DNA of 64,000 nt from Clostridia bacterium. GTDB taxonomy: Bacteria; Bacillota; Clostridia; Lachnospirales; Lachnospiraceae. Shown one piece after another: positions 34,865 to 44,451 of the stretch (positions are counted from its first letter, which is position 1; the number at the start of each line of letters is the position of its first letter). The stretch is taken from positions 372,001-436,000 of the forward strand of contig QKJQ01000027.1 in the NCBI GenBank assembly GCA_003249225.1, given 5' to 3'. Below the pieces are notes generated by a model. The model did not search any database. It was not told the origin of the DNA and worked only from the letters and a program-made list of their open reading frames with translations. A program made the translations under genes and the position numbers.

Positions 34865-35695
34865 TCACCAGAAAAGATTACATTTTACAAATTGAACGTT
34901 GGCATTGCTTTCATTTTTCAACTGATATCCAAGAATCTGCTGTGATAAATCAGTCAGCAATACACCCAATTCACCTTTTTGCAGGCAGATTTTATCCTCA
35001 CCTGAACGAAGACAGACTTCCCCCTTTGTTACATAGACAGCAACACAGTAACCGGAATCTGCATGCTGTTTCTTATTCTGGCTGGTCTTACTCTGCATAT
35101 CATTGCTCAATATATTATTGCTCAGCGTATCATTATCCTGCGTATCATTGTCCTGCTTATCATTGTCCTGCGTATCATTGTCCTGCGTATGATTTTCCCT
35201 TGTATCATTCTTAAGCGAGGTAACATACTCCGCATAGTTTTCCTTTTCTCCTGCAAGCAGTGTTATGAGTGCGATCTCACCATCTGCACAGGAGGACATC
35301 ATCAGATTAAAGTCAACTCCCGTTCCTTCGGATTCTGTTGGAATCCAACCCGGAAAGCACGCAACATCTCCAGGTTTCATCCATTGAAAACCAGATGCCT
35401 TTTTTGCAGAATCATCGGAAAAGAAATCCTCGTCCTGTTTTTCCTTTACTTCACCGGCTTTTTGATATTCGTGGGTAAGACGAATCGTTCCGTCCAAAAG
35501 CAGAAGTTTTCTTTTGATCCCCGGCAGAAGGGTAAAGGTACCCTTCGGATCGGTTACCGTTGCCGTGCTTAGGCGGAATAAAAAATCAAGCTTCTTGTAT
35601 ACCGCACCCTCTGGGTAGATCATTAATTCTGTCGTCGTCCCACCGGCCCAATTTGAGGTAATAAAATTACTGTATTTTTCCAGTTTTGTCATCAT
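34865..35695 (-). CDS. hutD: HutD-family cupin with an expanded pentapeptide insert
   Basis: A 276-residue protein of the HutD/Ves cupin family, proposed to modulate flux in histidine use; its exact role is unsettled. The N-terminus has YSNFITSNWAGGTTTELMIYPEG, the family signature, and KGTFTLLPGIKRKLLLLDG follows. Usual family members are near 190-200 residues; the excess here is largely a highly polar insert of eight pentapeptides at residues about 161-200 (QDNDT type). The core resumes after it with a second cupin-like stretch to the C-terminus. Its start overlaps the end of hutI by 29 bases. It converges on the regulator gene. Confidence 0.85.
   Translation of the reverse strand: MMTKLEKYSNFITSNWAGGTTTELMIYPEGAVYKKLDFLFRLSTATVTDPKGTFTLLPGIKRKLLLLDGTIRLTHEYQKAGEVKEKQDEDFFSDDSAKKASGFQWMKPGDVACFPGWIPTESEGTGVDFNLMMSSCADGEIALITLLAGEKENYAEYVTSLKNDTRENHTQDNDTQDNDKQDNDTQDNDTLSNNILSNDMQSKTSQNKKQHADSGYCVAVYVTKGEVCLRSGEDKICLQKGELGVLLTDLSQQILGYQLKNESNANVQFVKCNLFW
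35096..35215 (-). repeat. Eight 15-bp tandem units inside hutD
   Basis: Eight abutting 15-base units run from 35096 to 35215; four central ones are CGTATCATTGTCCTG or one base different. They encode pentapeptides LKNDT, RENHT, QDNDT, QDNDK, QDNDT, QDNDT, LSNNI and LSNDM. Because the unit is a multiple of three, copy changes keep the frame. Confidence 0.9.
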
Positions 35696-36947
35696 AGATC
35701 AGCATACCCTTCTTAATAACTTTATCCACAATATTTGTCGCTGTATGATATACCAGAAAACGATAATCCGGGAATCTAAGGAGACAAATATCTGCCTGCT
35801 TTCCAACTTCGATTGAACCAATCCGTTCTGCCCGTTCCAACGCTGCTGCGCCATTTAACGTCATGGCAGTCAGTGCTTCTTCTGGTGTCATCTTCATCTG
35901 AATTGCCGCAAGCGCAAAAAGCAAGGCTATGGAATACGAAAAACAGCTGCCGGGATTCAGATCACTTGCCAGTGCGACTGCACAGCCGGCATCGATCATT
36001 TTTCTGGCTGGTGCATAGGGTTTATTCAAGGAAAATGCAGTTCCCGGAAGCAGCGTGGCAACCGTATCGGATTCAGCCATCTGCCTGATCCCTTCATCTG
36101 ATATCATAAGCAGATGATCCGCCGATACTGCGCCAATGCGTACTGCAAGTTCTGCACCGCCAAAGGTTACAATCTCATCCGCGTGGATACGTGGATGAAG
36201 GCCTGCCTTTTTCCCGGCAAGCAGCATCTTTGCTGATGCTTCAAGGCTGAATACACCTTCTTCACAAAAGATATCGCAGTATTCTGCCAGGGCTTCCTGT
36301 GTTACAACCGGCAGCACTTCTTCTGCCAAATACTTTATGTAAGCTTCTTCCTTATCCTTAAAGTCCGGCGAAAGGGCATGCGCCCCCATAAATGTTGAAA
36401 TTACATCAATCGGGTGCTTTTGATCCAGTTCCTTCATTACACGAAGTTGTTTTAGTTCGGTAACAAGGTCAAGGCCGTAACCACTTTTCCCTTCAACGGT
36501 CGTTACTCCCTGCTTCATCATCTGGTTAAGACGATTTTCACCGGACAAGAAAAGTTCTTTTGCAGACTCCTCTCTGGTTGCCCTGACCGTTGACATAATG
36601 CCACCGCCCATGTTCATGATCTCCATGTAGGAAGCACCCTCAAGACGTCGGATAAATTCTTCTGCCCGGTATCCCCCAAACACAAAATGCGTATGGGAAT
36701 CAACAAATCCGGGAACGGCACATTGATTTCCTGCATCAAGGATCTGTCCCTGATACCCTGAAAAATCTGATGAAAGTTCTTTCATCGAGCCAATTTGCTG
36801 TATTATGCCGTTTTCTATCTGTATATATGCATTTGACAGAAGGGTAAGTTCCTTCATTTCGAGTCCTTTTTTTGCTTTCTTTCCGGTCGGTGTTGCAATC
36901 TGCCCGATATTAAGAATCAACATCGTATTCTCCATTGTGTTCTTCAT
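35667..36947 (-). CDS. hutI: Imidazolonepropionase
   Basis: A 426-residue metal-dependent amidohydrolase that opens imidazolonepropionate to N-formimino-L-glutamate. Metal ligands are in DSHTHFVFGG (HxH), a later His in FMGAHAL and HADEI, and the Asp in ASDLNPGSC. SGYGLDLVTELK is the substrate-binding region. ATG 36947 follows GGGGAG and is chosen over 36974. It is translationally coupled to hutD downstream and follows the HutF-like gene by 51 bases, forming a four-gene arm. Confidence 0.95.
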   Translation of the reverse strand: MKNTMENTMLILNIGQIATPTGKKAKKGLEMKELTLLSNAYIQIENGIIQQIGSMKELSSDFSGYQGQILDAGNQCAVPGFVDSHTHFVFGGYRAEEFIRRLEGASYMEIMNMGGGIMSTVRATREESAKELFLSGENRLNQMMKQGVTTVEGKSGYGLDLVTELKQLRVMKELDQKHPIDVISTFMGAHALSPDFKDKEEAYIKYLAEEVLPVVTQEALAEYCDIFCEEGVFSLEASAKMLLAGKKAGLHPRIHADEIVTFGGAELAVRIGAVSADHLLMISDEGIRQMAESDTVATLLPGTAFSLNKPYAPARKMIDAGCAVALASDLNPGSCFSYSIALLFALAAIQMKMTPEEALTAMTLNGAAALERAERIGSIEVGKQADICLLRFPDYRFLVYHTATNIVDKVIKKGMLIYDDKTGKIQ

Positions 36948-36998
36948 CCTACTCCCCTTCCATACTCCATACATTACCTACTTTGCTTTTGAGCGTTA

Positions 36999-38357
36999 CT
37001 ACCCGGCAGAAGGACCCGTGCTGCCTTCCTTCAGTTCTTTCATAACACGCTTCACTTCTTTTATTACGTCTTCTTCCGGTATGGTAAGATTCTTACCGTA
37101 ATTCACGGTCAGCGTTCCATTTACCATGACCTTTCGAATGGCGGAAGGCTGCATGGAATATACGATATTAGGAAGCAACTGTTCCAGAGATTCCGATATC
37201 GGCTGCATGGACAGATCTTCGGCCGTAATTCCCACAAAATCTGCTTTGTATCCCTTTTCTATCTTACCGACCGGTATTCCAAGGATTTTCCCACCATTTT
37301 CTGTTCCCATACGGAATACATCCTTATAGTTCACACACATGGCATCACAGGTATTTGCCTTTTGTAAAAGAGCAGCCATTCTCATTTCTTCAAAGACACT
37401 GTTGCGGTTGTTGCTGCATGCCCCATCGCTCCCAAGACCAATCGTAACATGATTCTTTAGCATGGCCGGAAGATCTGTAATCCCATCGGCCAGGAACATA
37501 TTGCTGGATGGGCAGTAGGCAAGACTCCCTCCCCGTTCTCCCAGCAGTTCCACTTCGGTATCTTTCAGCCAGACACCATGTACGATTGTCAGTGTCTCAT
37601 CAACCACGCCAAGCGAATCAAGAATCTCAAGGTGTGTTTTACCGTTGAATTTCTTTTTTGCGTCCTCGACCTGGAATTTTTCTTCCGCAATGTGTATATG
37701 GAACCCGGTGCCCAGTTCCTTTGCCAGCTGATGCCCTGCCTGAATCATGGCAGGACTGGCCGCATGCAGACTGTGTGGTGCCGGTATGATCTTTACCATG
37801 TCATCTTTGCCGTTATAACGTTTTGCAATGGTCCTTGTATTGGCAACAGCATCTGCTACGGTTTCAACATAACCTTTGGGCGCGCCGGTCCAGTCGTACA
37901 TGGTCCTTGCAATGACCAGACGTATACCGACATCTTTCGCCGCCTGTATGATAAGCTCATCACTTTCCACACCAAAATGGTGCAGGTAAAAGAAATCGCA
38001 TACTGTTGTAACGCCATGACGCATCATTTCAGAAAACGCAAATACAGCTCCCTGGTAGATGTGGTCTCTTGTGAATTTGTTCGAATATGCATACAATGCT
38101 TTGTCACGCCACTCAAGAAATGGTCTGTCACAGGCAAGTCCGCGAAGCAGTGACTGGAAGCAATGATTGTGTATGTTAACCGTCCCCGGCACAAGAATCA
38201 GATTTTCCCAAATGTCTTCCACCGCATCGGGATACTTCCTGTTCATTTCATCGGCTGGACCTGTCTCCATAATATAATCATCTTCTACCAGAACCGCATA
38301 TTCTTTTATAAATGTTTCGTTGCTGTATAAAAACTCAGGTCTGATCAGTCTTTTCAT
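36999..38357 (-). CDS. TRZ/ATZ-type amidohydrolase, candidate formimidoylglutamate deiminase
   Basis: A 452-residue member of the amidohydrolase superfamily subgroup with HutF, guanine/SAH/MTA deaminases and chlorohydrolases. Zn ligands are H63 and H65 (NIHNHCFQSLLRG), a His in GFHIHIAEE, one in VHGVWL, and the Asp in GLGSDGACSNN. The Gln after the HxH motif (HCFQ) recalls HutF (HAFQ). Set between hutI and an M20 hydrolase, it may turn formiminoglutamate into N-formylglutamate plus ammonia. Other deaminase functions (8-oxoguanine, SAH, triazine-like) remain possible. Its ATG overlaps the M20 stop as ATGA. Confidence 0.75.
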   Translation of the reverse strand: MKRLIRPEFLYSNETFIKEYAVLVEDDYIMETGPADEMNRKYPDAVEDIWENLILVPGTVNIHNHCFQSLLRGLACDRPFLEWRDKALYAYSNKFTRDHIYQGAVFAFSEMMRHGVTTVCDFFYLHHFGVESDELIIQAAKDVGIRLVIARTMYDWTGAPKGYVETVADAVANTRTIAKRYNGKDDMVKIIPAPHSLHAASPAMIQAGHQLAKELGTGFHIHIAEEKFQVEDAKKKFNGKTHLEILDSLGVVDETLTIVHGVWLKDTEVELLGERGGSLAYCPSSNMFLADGITDLPAMLKNHVTIGLGSDGACSNNRNSVFEEMRMAALLQKANTCDAMCVNYKDVFRMGTENGGKILGIPVGKIEKGYKADFVGITAEDLSMQPISESLEQLLPNIVYSMQPSAIRKVMVNGTLTVNYGKNLTIPEEDVIKEVKRVMKELKEGSTGPSAG

Positions 38358-39610
38358 ACATCCAGCTCCTTATCTAAAATCAGAATTGCTTCCATCATGG
38401 CCTGCACCGTTGGTTCAATGTCTTCTGCAAGGGACAGTTCTTCCGGGCAGTGGCTCATGCCAAACAGGCTTTTCACAAAGATCATACCGGCTCTTGTTAC
38501 ACGCTGCATATTGGCAGCATCGTGTCCTGCCATACTGACAAGTTCTATGACTTTCTCATGACCGCTGACTGTTTTTATTCCTCTTCTTACGGCATCCACC
38601 ACTGTTTTATCCATATACATGGCAGGCTGATCAAGGTTCACTTCACGCTGGATGGTCACTCCTCTTCTGCTCTCTATATATGTTGCCTCGGTTCGCAGCG
38701 CAGAAACAATGGTGTCCTTGACTGCTTCATCTTTTGTTCTGATTTCCAGCATTAATACGATCTGCCCGGGAATAATACTGACTTCATTCGGTCTGACAGC
38801 CAACTGTCCAATCGTTCCCACGACCTCGGGATCGTTTGCTTTTTTTACGATCTTTTCAAAAGCCAGGTTCAGTTCACAGGCTGCCAGAAGCGCATCATGA
38901 CGGTCCTGCATCTGCGTGGTCCCACCGTGATTTGCTTCCCCAATAATTGTTATCCTTTCCCGGTAAATTCCGGTAATGCAGGTAACAGCGGCACTGGAAC
39001 ATTTCATTGTTTCCAGCCTCTTTCCCTGTTCGATATGCAGTTCCAGAAATGCTGCCACTTCGTTTTCCCTAATCAGGATTTCATCTGCTTTTTCAATATC
39101 TCCGCCCAGCTTTTCAATGCAGGCAGATAAGGGTGAACCATCTTTGTTGTTCGATAATTTCTTCAGATCTGCCGTTCGTAATCTTCCGGACAATACACGT
39201 GACCCAAGGGTCGAAATGTTATAAGGGTTTGGTTCTTCTCCGGTGAAGGAGACAACAGCCAGCGGATGCCTTGTCTCGATCTTATTCTCGAGCAGTGTTT
39301 CCATGATCTCTGTCGCGGCCAGAACACCAAGCGCACCATCATAAGCGCCGCCATTTGGAACAGCATCGTTGTGTGAACCAAAAACGATCGTGGACAATGC
39401 TTCCCTGCCTTCTTTTCTGATCCAGAGGTTTGCTATTGCATCGGTCTCTGCTTCCTTTTTTAAATTGTCTCTCCAGTATGTTTTGATCCATTCTCTGGAT
39501 AAGAAATCCGCCTCACTGCTTAAGCTGCGATCGATTCCCCCGGCTTCATTTTTCCCTATCACAGATAGCTCCATGACATTTTTCATCAGACGGTCACGAT
39601 TGATTTTCAT
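38354..39610 (-). CDS. M20-family amidase (AllC/HyuC-like), candidate last step of histidine use
   Basis: A 418-residue binuclear metal hydrolase of the allantoate amidohydrolase / N-carbamoyl-amino-acid hydrolase / beta-ureidopropionase group. Metal and substrate motifs are FGSHNDAVPNGGAYDG, FTGEEPNP, LELHIEQGKRLE and SMAGHDAANMQ. ATG 39610 follows AAGGAG by 6 bases and is preferred to 39637. It heads the arm with the HutF-like deaminase, hutI and hutD. Since no HutG or FtcD lies in the window, it may cleave N-formylglutamate to glutamate and formate, which chemically resembles its family's N-carbamoyl substrates. An unrelated ureide role is the alternative. Confidence 0.8.
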   Translation of the reverse strand: MKINRDRLMKNVMELSVIGKNEAGGIDRSLSSEADFLSREWIKTYWRDNLKKEAETDAIANLWIRKEGREALSTIVFGSHNDAVPNGGAYDGALGVLAATEIMETLLENKIETRHPLAVVSFTGEEPNPYNISTLGSRVLSGRLRTADLKKLSNNKDGSPLSACIEKLGGDIEKADEILIRENEVAAFLELHIEQGKRLETMKCSSAAVTCITGIYRERITIIGEANHGGTTQMQDRHDALLAACELNLAFEKIVKKANDPEVVGTIGQLAVRPNEVSIIPGQIVLMLEIRTKDEAVKDTIVSALRTEATYIESRRGVTIQREVNLDQPAMYMDKTVVDAVRRGIKTVSGHEKVIELVSMAGHDAANMQRVTRAGMIFVKSLFGMSHCPEELSLAEDIEPTVQAMMEAILILDKELDV

Positions 39611-39739
39611 ATCAGTCTCCTTTTCCGTGCCATGCACTTCGTTCTATTTCCATCCATTCCTGCACTTATCCTAATCCATTTTTTTACTTTTTTCGCATTT
39701 TTCTCATTCTTTACCATATCTCTTGGTTTTTCCCGACAT

Positions 39740-39779
39740 AAAAGAAAAACAATAGTAATCTTATTCAGACTACTATTGT
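39740..39779 (-). terminator. Terminator of lon
   Basis: On the minus strand ACAATAGTA pairs with TACTATTGT around a 13-base loop and is followed by TTTTTCTTTT, 70 bases beyond the lon stop. It isolates lon from the second hut arm, whose promoter must lie in 39611-39740. Confidence 0.82.
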
Positions 39780-39848
39780 CATTCTATCATATCTTTCTTT
39801 ATTTTATACAGTCATGGTCAAAAAAACGTCAAATTTTCCACCCGCTTT

Positions 39849-42224
39849 TTACATTGCAAATTTCCCGAAAAATGGCTGTTTGAAAAGGTTCTCAATACGA
39901 GGAAGTGAGATTCCGAGTGCTTCACGAAGTACATCTTCAACCGTTTCAACCGCTACGATCGTAATCTCTTTTTTCACTTCATCCGGTACATCCTTTAAAT
40001 CAACTTCATTTTCTTTCGGTATCAGCACTTTTTTAATACCGGCACGCTGGGCACCCAGTAATTTTTCCTTTAATCCGCCAATCGGCAGTACGGCACCACG
40101 CAGTGTTATTTCGCCTGTCATGGCAAGTTTTGGATCTACTTTCTTCCCGGTAATCAGGGAAGCTAACGCAGTAAATAATGCAATTCCAGCAGATGGACCA
40201 TCCTTTGGTACAGAGCCGGATGGAACATGAATGTGCAGGTCTCTTTCCTTGAAATTAATAGAATCGATCGGCAGCCTTGACTTTAGAAGGCTAAGTGAAA
40301 TTCGTGCCGACTCCTTCATGACATCTCCTAGTTTACCGGTCAATATAACATCACCATTCCCCGGCATGTTCGTTGCTTCTATGAAAAGTATCTCACCGCC
40401 TACCGGTGTCCAGGCGAGCCCTGTAACTACACCGGCCGGGTTGTCTGTCTGCGCTTTGTCATGATGGGATACCATTCTTCCAAGTGCTTCTGTGAGGTCT
40501 TCTTTTGTTGCTGTGTAGACTGCACCTTTTCCTTCGGATACGATCTTTTCCGATGCAACCCGAGCCAGCGTCTCAAGCTTTCTCTTCAAGCCTCTTACAC
40601 CTGCTTCCGACGTATATTCGCTGATGATCTCGCGCATTACTTCATCACTGACAATAAGCTGTTCACTGGTAAGTCCATGTGCTTTTAAAACTTCCGGCAG
40701 CAGATGATCTTTTCCAATATGGAATTTTTCTTCGGTCGTATAGCTTGAGATATTAATAACTTCCATGCGGTCCAGCAACGGTCCCGGTATACTGTCCAGT
40801 GAATTTGCGGTGGCAATAAAGAAAACATTGGATAAATCATATGGTATATCAAGGTAATGATCGGTAAATGTATTGTTCTGCTCCGGATCGAGTACTTCCA
40901 ATAATGCGCTGGCAGGGTCACCGCTGTATCCGCCCATCATCAGCTTATCCACTTCATCCAGCACCATGACTGGCTGATTTGTCCCGGCTTTTCTTATGTT
41001 CTGAATAATTCTTCCCGGCATGGATCCAATGTAGGTCCTCCGGTGTCCGCGAATCTCGGCTTCGTCTCTTATACCGCCAAGACTGACTCTGATGTATTTC
41101 CTGTCCAGTGCTTCCGCAATACTCTTGCCAAGACTGGTCTTTCCGGTTCCGGGCGGTCCGACCAGCAACAGGATCGATCCGTGTTTTTCTTTGTTCAGCT
41201 GCATAACGGCCAGATGCTGAATTATTCTTTTCTTCACTTTTTCCAGTCCGTAATGCTGCTCATTCAGAATCTTTCTGGCTTCTTCTAAGTCGACTGGTTT
41301 GCTTGTCTCCTGTCCCCAAGGCAACTGAATCAACAGATCCAGATAATTGCGCAGTGAACTGTATTCGGAACCGTTGGTTCCCTGCATGTTCAGTTTATCA
41401 AGCTCTTCGTACGCAATCTCTTTTACATCATCCGGCATATTGGATTCTTCGATTTTCATTCGGTAATCACTGTCTTTCCGTGAAGCAGAACCCTTGCCTT
41501 CGTTCAGTTCTTCCTGGATGGCTTTCATCTGCTCACGAAGCATGTTCTCCCGGTAGAATTTGTTCGCTTTTTCAGTGTACTTTTCTGATATCTGCAACTG
41601 GATCTCGATGCTTTCTTTTTGCTGCAGCAGATGATCCATGAAACGAAGACTTCTCTCTTTCAGTGAATCAATGGACAAAAGCTCGTACCGTTCTTCCTGT
41701 GATATCATAATGAACCGAGACAGGTATACAATAAAATAGTTGATATCATTTATATGATTCAGTGTCGTCAGGAATTGCTCTCCTTCCGTAAAATAACCAC
41801 TGATATCATTTACGATCTGTTTCAGATGTGAAAGGATCGTCTTCTGGTTTTCTTCGTTCAGGTCAATCACATCAGGAAAGAGATCATATTGCCCATAGAT
41901 CAGGTCATCCTCAAACGTAAGCTCCTTCACCGTAACGCGGTCTCTCAGGCTTACAATAAGCCGAACCCCGCTCTCTACTTCCTGCAGTCCGTTTATTATG
42001 AAAATGACTCCGTTGGTATACAGATCTTCCTGTTTAATTTCTGCTTTTTTCTTCCCATTCTTCTGCGGCAGGGCAATTAATGTCATCTCCCTGTCTTTCA
42101 GCTTCATAAGCTGTTCTTCGCTCTTTTCTGATAATTGTATCATAGTCGAAGTTCCTGGTAACAATACACTGCCTGCTACCGGAATAATAATCGCTTCTCT
42201 TTTCATTCCATCTATTTCGTTCAT
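39849..42224 (-). CDS. lon: ATP-dependent Lon protease
   Basis: A 791-residue cytosolic AAA+ serine protease that removes damaged and regulatory proteins. The substrate-binding LON domain covers residues 1-200, a coiled region to about 300, the ATPase has Walker A LLVGPPGTGKTSLGK and Walker B VMVLDEVDKL, and the protease dyad is S678 (KDGPSAG) with K721 (LKEKLLG). Length is standard for LonA. AGGAGG precedes ATG 42224. The upstream region carries a box resembling the one before the tetR gene. Single-gene unit. Confidence 0.96.
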   Translation of the reverse strand: MNEIDGMKREAIIIPVAGSVLLPGTSTMIQLSEKSEEQLMKLKDREMTLIALPQKNGKKKAEIKQEDLYTNGVIFIINGLQEVESGVRLIVSLRDRVTVKELTFEDDLIYGQYDLFPDVIDLNEENQKTILSHLKQIVNDISGYFTEGEQFLTTLNHINDINYFIVYLSRFIMISQEERYELLSIDSLKERSLRFMDHLLQQKESIEIQLQISEKYTEKANKFYRENMLREQMKAIQEELNEGKGSASRKDSDYRMKIEESNMPDDVKEIAYEELDKLNMQGTNGSEYSSLRNYLDLLIQLPWGQETSKPVDLEEARKILNEQHYGLEKVKKRIIQHLAVMQLNKEKHGSILLLVGPPGTGKTSLGKSIAEALDRKYIRVSLGGIRDEAEIRGHRRTYIGSMPGRIIQNIRKAGTNQPVMVLDEVDKLMMGGYSGDPASALLEVLDPEQNNTFTDHYLDIPYDLSNVFFIATANSLDSIPGPLLDRMEVINISSYTTEEKFHIGKDHLLPEVLKAHGLTSEQLIVSDEVMREIISEYTSEAGVRGLKRKLETLARVASEKIVSEGKGAVYTATKEDLTEALGRMVSHHDKAQTDNPAGVVTGLAWTPVGGEILFIEATNMPGNGDVILTGKLGDVMKESARISLSLLKSRLPIDSINFKERDLHIHVPSGSVPKDGPSAGIALFTALASLITGKKVDPKLAMTGEITLRGAVLPIGGLKEKLLGAQRAGIKKVLIPKENEVDLKDVPDEVKKEITIVAVETVEDVLREALGISLPRIENLFKQPFFGKFAM

Positions 42225-42319
42225 AGTTTCCTCCTGTCTTACGCTTTCTCTTGCGCATCAAACATTGTTCATCGTCTCTTATTTCTATTGTCACTCTTGC
42301 TTCCGTGATTATGAATTTT

Positions 42320-42339
42320 AAATGAATGTTCGTTTAATT
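42320..42339. promoter_or_regulatory. Operator-like box upstream of lon
   Basis: AAATGAATGTTCGTTTAATT lies 96-115 bases before the lon start. Its first 16 bases equal the inverse of the box upstream of tetR (42977-42992) at all but the two central positions, suggesting the same TetR-family regulator binds both. Confidence 0.5.
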
Positions 42340-42354
42340 AAATGTGCAAAGAAT

Positions 42355-42376
42355 GCGGGATACTTTGCCATCCCGC
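42355..42376 (-). terminator. Terminator of the tetR-family gene
   Basis: GCGGGAT and ATCCCGC flank an 8-base loop, followed on the minus strand by ATTCTTTGC. The stem is strong but the T-rich part is short. It lies directly after the stop codon at 42382. Confidence 0.6.
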
Positions 42377-42381
42377 TGCCT

Positions 42382-42948
42382 TCACTCTATCAATAAAGCA
42401 TTCTGCAGAATACGAATCATCTCCTGCAGCAGTTCATTTCTTTCCCTCTCATCTACATGCCGGTTGACAGCGATTGCTTTTACCGGGTAAAAAATAGTTG
42501 CCATTACGCTATAATTACTGTATTCCCTGAAAATTTGCTGTCGTTTCATTTCACTGATAAAATCATACAGTCGAAAAATACTTTTTTGTCCGGTACAGTT
42601 CTTTGCCAGGGAGGGACACCCTGAAAACTGTTCTATAAAATTAAAGATTTCCCAATGGCTCATAATATATTCATAATAACTGCGAACAAGAACATCAATC
42701 AATTCTGCACCATTCATGTTCTGTCGGATCCGGTCTCCAACATAGTTGAAGATCTCATCGGAATACTCACTGTAGATATCCTGCAGCATTTCTTCTTTAT
42801 TCTCAAAATATATATAGATGGTCGCAGGAGATACTTCTGCCATCTTCGCAACTTTTGAAATCGATACCCCGTGAAATCCTTCCTGCAAAATCAATTGAAT
42901 TACAGATTCCTTGATCCGGCGTTCTTTCTCATCATCTCGTTTCCTCAA
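42382..42948 (-). CDS. TetR/AcrR-family transcriptional regulator
   Basis: A 188-residue one-component repressor. The N-terminal HTH is typical (GFHGVSISKVAKMAEVSPAT followed by IYIYFENKEEML, residues about 25-60), and the rest is the helical ligand/dimer domain. The start is TTG 42948 with AAGGTGG 8 bases upstream; no in-frame ATG fits. An operator-like box lies 25-46 bases upstream and a near copy lies before lon, so autoregulation and control of lon are inferred. Ligand unknown. Confidence 0.9.
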   Translation of the reverse strand: MRKRDDEKERRIKESVIQLILQEGFHGVSISKVAKMAEVSPATIYIYFENKEEMLQDIYSEYSDEIFNYVGDRIRQNMNGAELIDVLVRSYYEYIMSHWEIFNFIEQFSGCPSLAKNCTGQKSIFRLYDFISEMKRQQIFREYSNYSVMATIFYPVKAIAVNRHVDERERNELLQEMIRILQNALLIE

Positions 42949-42972
42949 AACATCACCACCTTGTTACTCTAT

Positions 42973-42994
42973 AATAAACGTTCATTCATTTATT
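42973..42994. promoter_or_regulatory. Operator-like box upstream of the tetR-family gene
   Basis: AATAAACGTTCATTCATTTATT, symmetric at its ends (AATAAA with TTTATT), lies 25-46 bases before the TTG start. It matches, in inverse orientation, the box at 42320-42339 before lon. Confidence 0.5.
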
Positions 42995-43042
42995 GTCAAT
43001 ATCTTTTTTGTGATAGCAGAGTAAAACGAACAAACAAGGGCT

Positions 43043-44323
43043 TTATCTCTTTGTAACTTTAAAGTCTTCAATATGTAAAAGCAACTTTTTGGACAGTTCT
43101 TTCAGCCCCTTGGTATCCTCTGCAATAGAACGGACGGAAGCATGCTGTTCCATGGAATATTCAGCCACCTGGTGAAAGCCATCGACGTTGTTCCCAATAA
43201 TTTCAGCAATTCTCACGGTTTCTTCCTTTATCTTCTGGAACATATTCTTGATTTCTTCATAGATATCATGTAATTCAAGAATGTCTGAATTATTGTCTTT
43301 TATGAACAAGACCAAGGTATCCAGGACTTCGCCACCTTTATGGATCATTGTAATCTGACTGTTCACCTGGTTCAGATCATCTTCCATGGTACAGATTGTT
43401 TCCTTTGTCTCGGTCTGAATGGTATCAATCAGCTCAACGATCTGTTTTGCTGCTGCTTCTGAATCCGAAGCAAGTTTGTTGATTTCTTCCGCAACAACCA
43501 CAAAGCCTTTGCCTGCTTCTCCAGCTCTCGCCGCTTCAATGGAAGCATTCAGAGCAAGAAGATTGGTCAGTTTTGCTATCTTTGATATTACATCCACAAA
43601 ATCACTGATTTCATTGGAACGCCTTTCCAGACCGGTAATGGCATCTTTAGCAAAAGTTACTGTCTCTGTGATCCATGAAAATTGATTAATTACTTCCTGA
43701 ACGTAATTCTTGCCATTCATGGCAGTCTCTGATGAATTACTTGCCATATCCTTCATTCTTTCAACTTTTTCAAAGCCATCCGATACCTTGTCAAGACTGT
43801 TCACGGTATATTCCTGTATATGCTCTGCATTTGCTTTCTGATATTTTGCACCTTCTGTCAACTTTTTTGTTTCTTGCTCAATTCTTTCGGAGTTTTTATT
43901 CGTATTTCCGGCAAGCGTTGATAAGTTTTCAGCGAAAGCAGAAACATCAGAAGACAATTGCTCCACTTCGCGTAACATTATTTCCAATGATTGCATCATC
44001 TGATTGAATGCCTGCGAGATTTGACCTATCTCATCCTTGCTGTTCACCTCCATTCGAACTGTCAGATCTCCCTGGCTCGCCAGATCAAGATTTTTTTTCA
44101 TAACGGTAATCGCTTTAATAAGGGTCACTTTCCCGATAGCAAAAGACAAGAGACCGACAATAACACCGGCCAGAATACAAAGAATCGAAAATGGAAGCCC
44201 ATAGGATTCCTTTTTATATGTCGTAAAAAAGCTTGCAAATGGTGGGAATATCAATCCCATCATTACACCAGCGGCTATAGACATGTATAGATATTTCCGA
44301 ATAATATTTTTTGTTTTTTTCAT
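43043..44323 (-). CDS. Methyl-accepting chemotaxis protein
   Basis: A 426-residue membrane chemoreceptor. Two hydrophobic segments (residues about 13-30 and 42-65) are separated by only a short loop, so there is almost no external ligand domain. A HAMP domain follows ([35 protein letters not shown]), then a long coiled coil with the signalling hairpin [21 protein letters not shown] at 270-295. It would control the CheA kinase and flagellar motion. The lack of a periplasmic domain suggests an intracellular or membrane-state signal. CGAGGTG precedes the ATG. Confidence 0.93.
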   Translation of the reverse strand: MKKTKNIIRKYLYMSIAAGVMMGLIFPPFASFFTTYKKESYGLPFSILCILAGVIVGLLSFAIGKVTLIKAITVMKKNLDLASQGDLTVRMEVNSKDEIGQISQAFNQMMQSLEIMLREVEQLSSDVSAFAENLSTLAGNTNKNSERIEQETKKLTEGAKYQKANAEHIQEYTVNSLDKVSDGFEKVERMKDMASNSSETAMNGKNYVQEVINQFSWITETVTFAKDAITGLERRSNEISDFVDVISKIAKLTNLLALNASIEAARAGEAGKGFVVVAEEINKLASDSEAAAKQIVELIDTIQTETKETICTMEDDLNQVNSQITMIHKGGEVLDTLVLFIKDNNSDILELHDIYEEIKNMFQKIKEETVRIAEIIGNNVDGFHQVAEYSMEQHASVRSIAEDTKGLKELSKKLLLHIEDFKVTKR

Positions 44324-44451
44324 AAAATCACCTCGTTCATGCCAATCTTATAAACACAGCACTCCAAAAATCTCTATTTATGTTATTTTATCATTTATTC
44401 ACGTATTCGTAAATGCATTTTCTTATTATGACGTATTTATTTTTTTGAAAT

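Noticed and set aside
36999-38357. Naming the amidohydrolase as SAH/MTA deaminase
   Set aside because: The subgroup cannot be separated by eye, and the hut context favours a formimidoylglutamate role, so no gene symbol is given.
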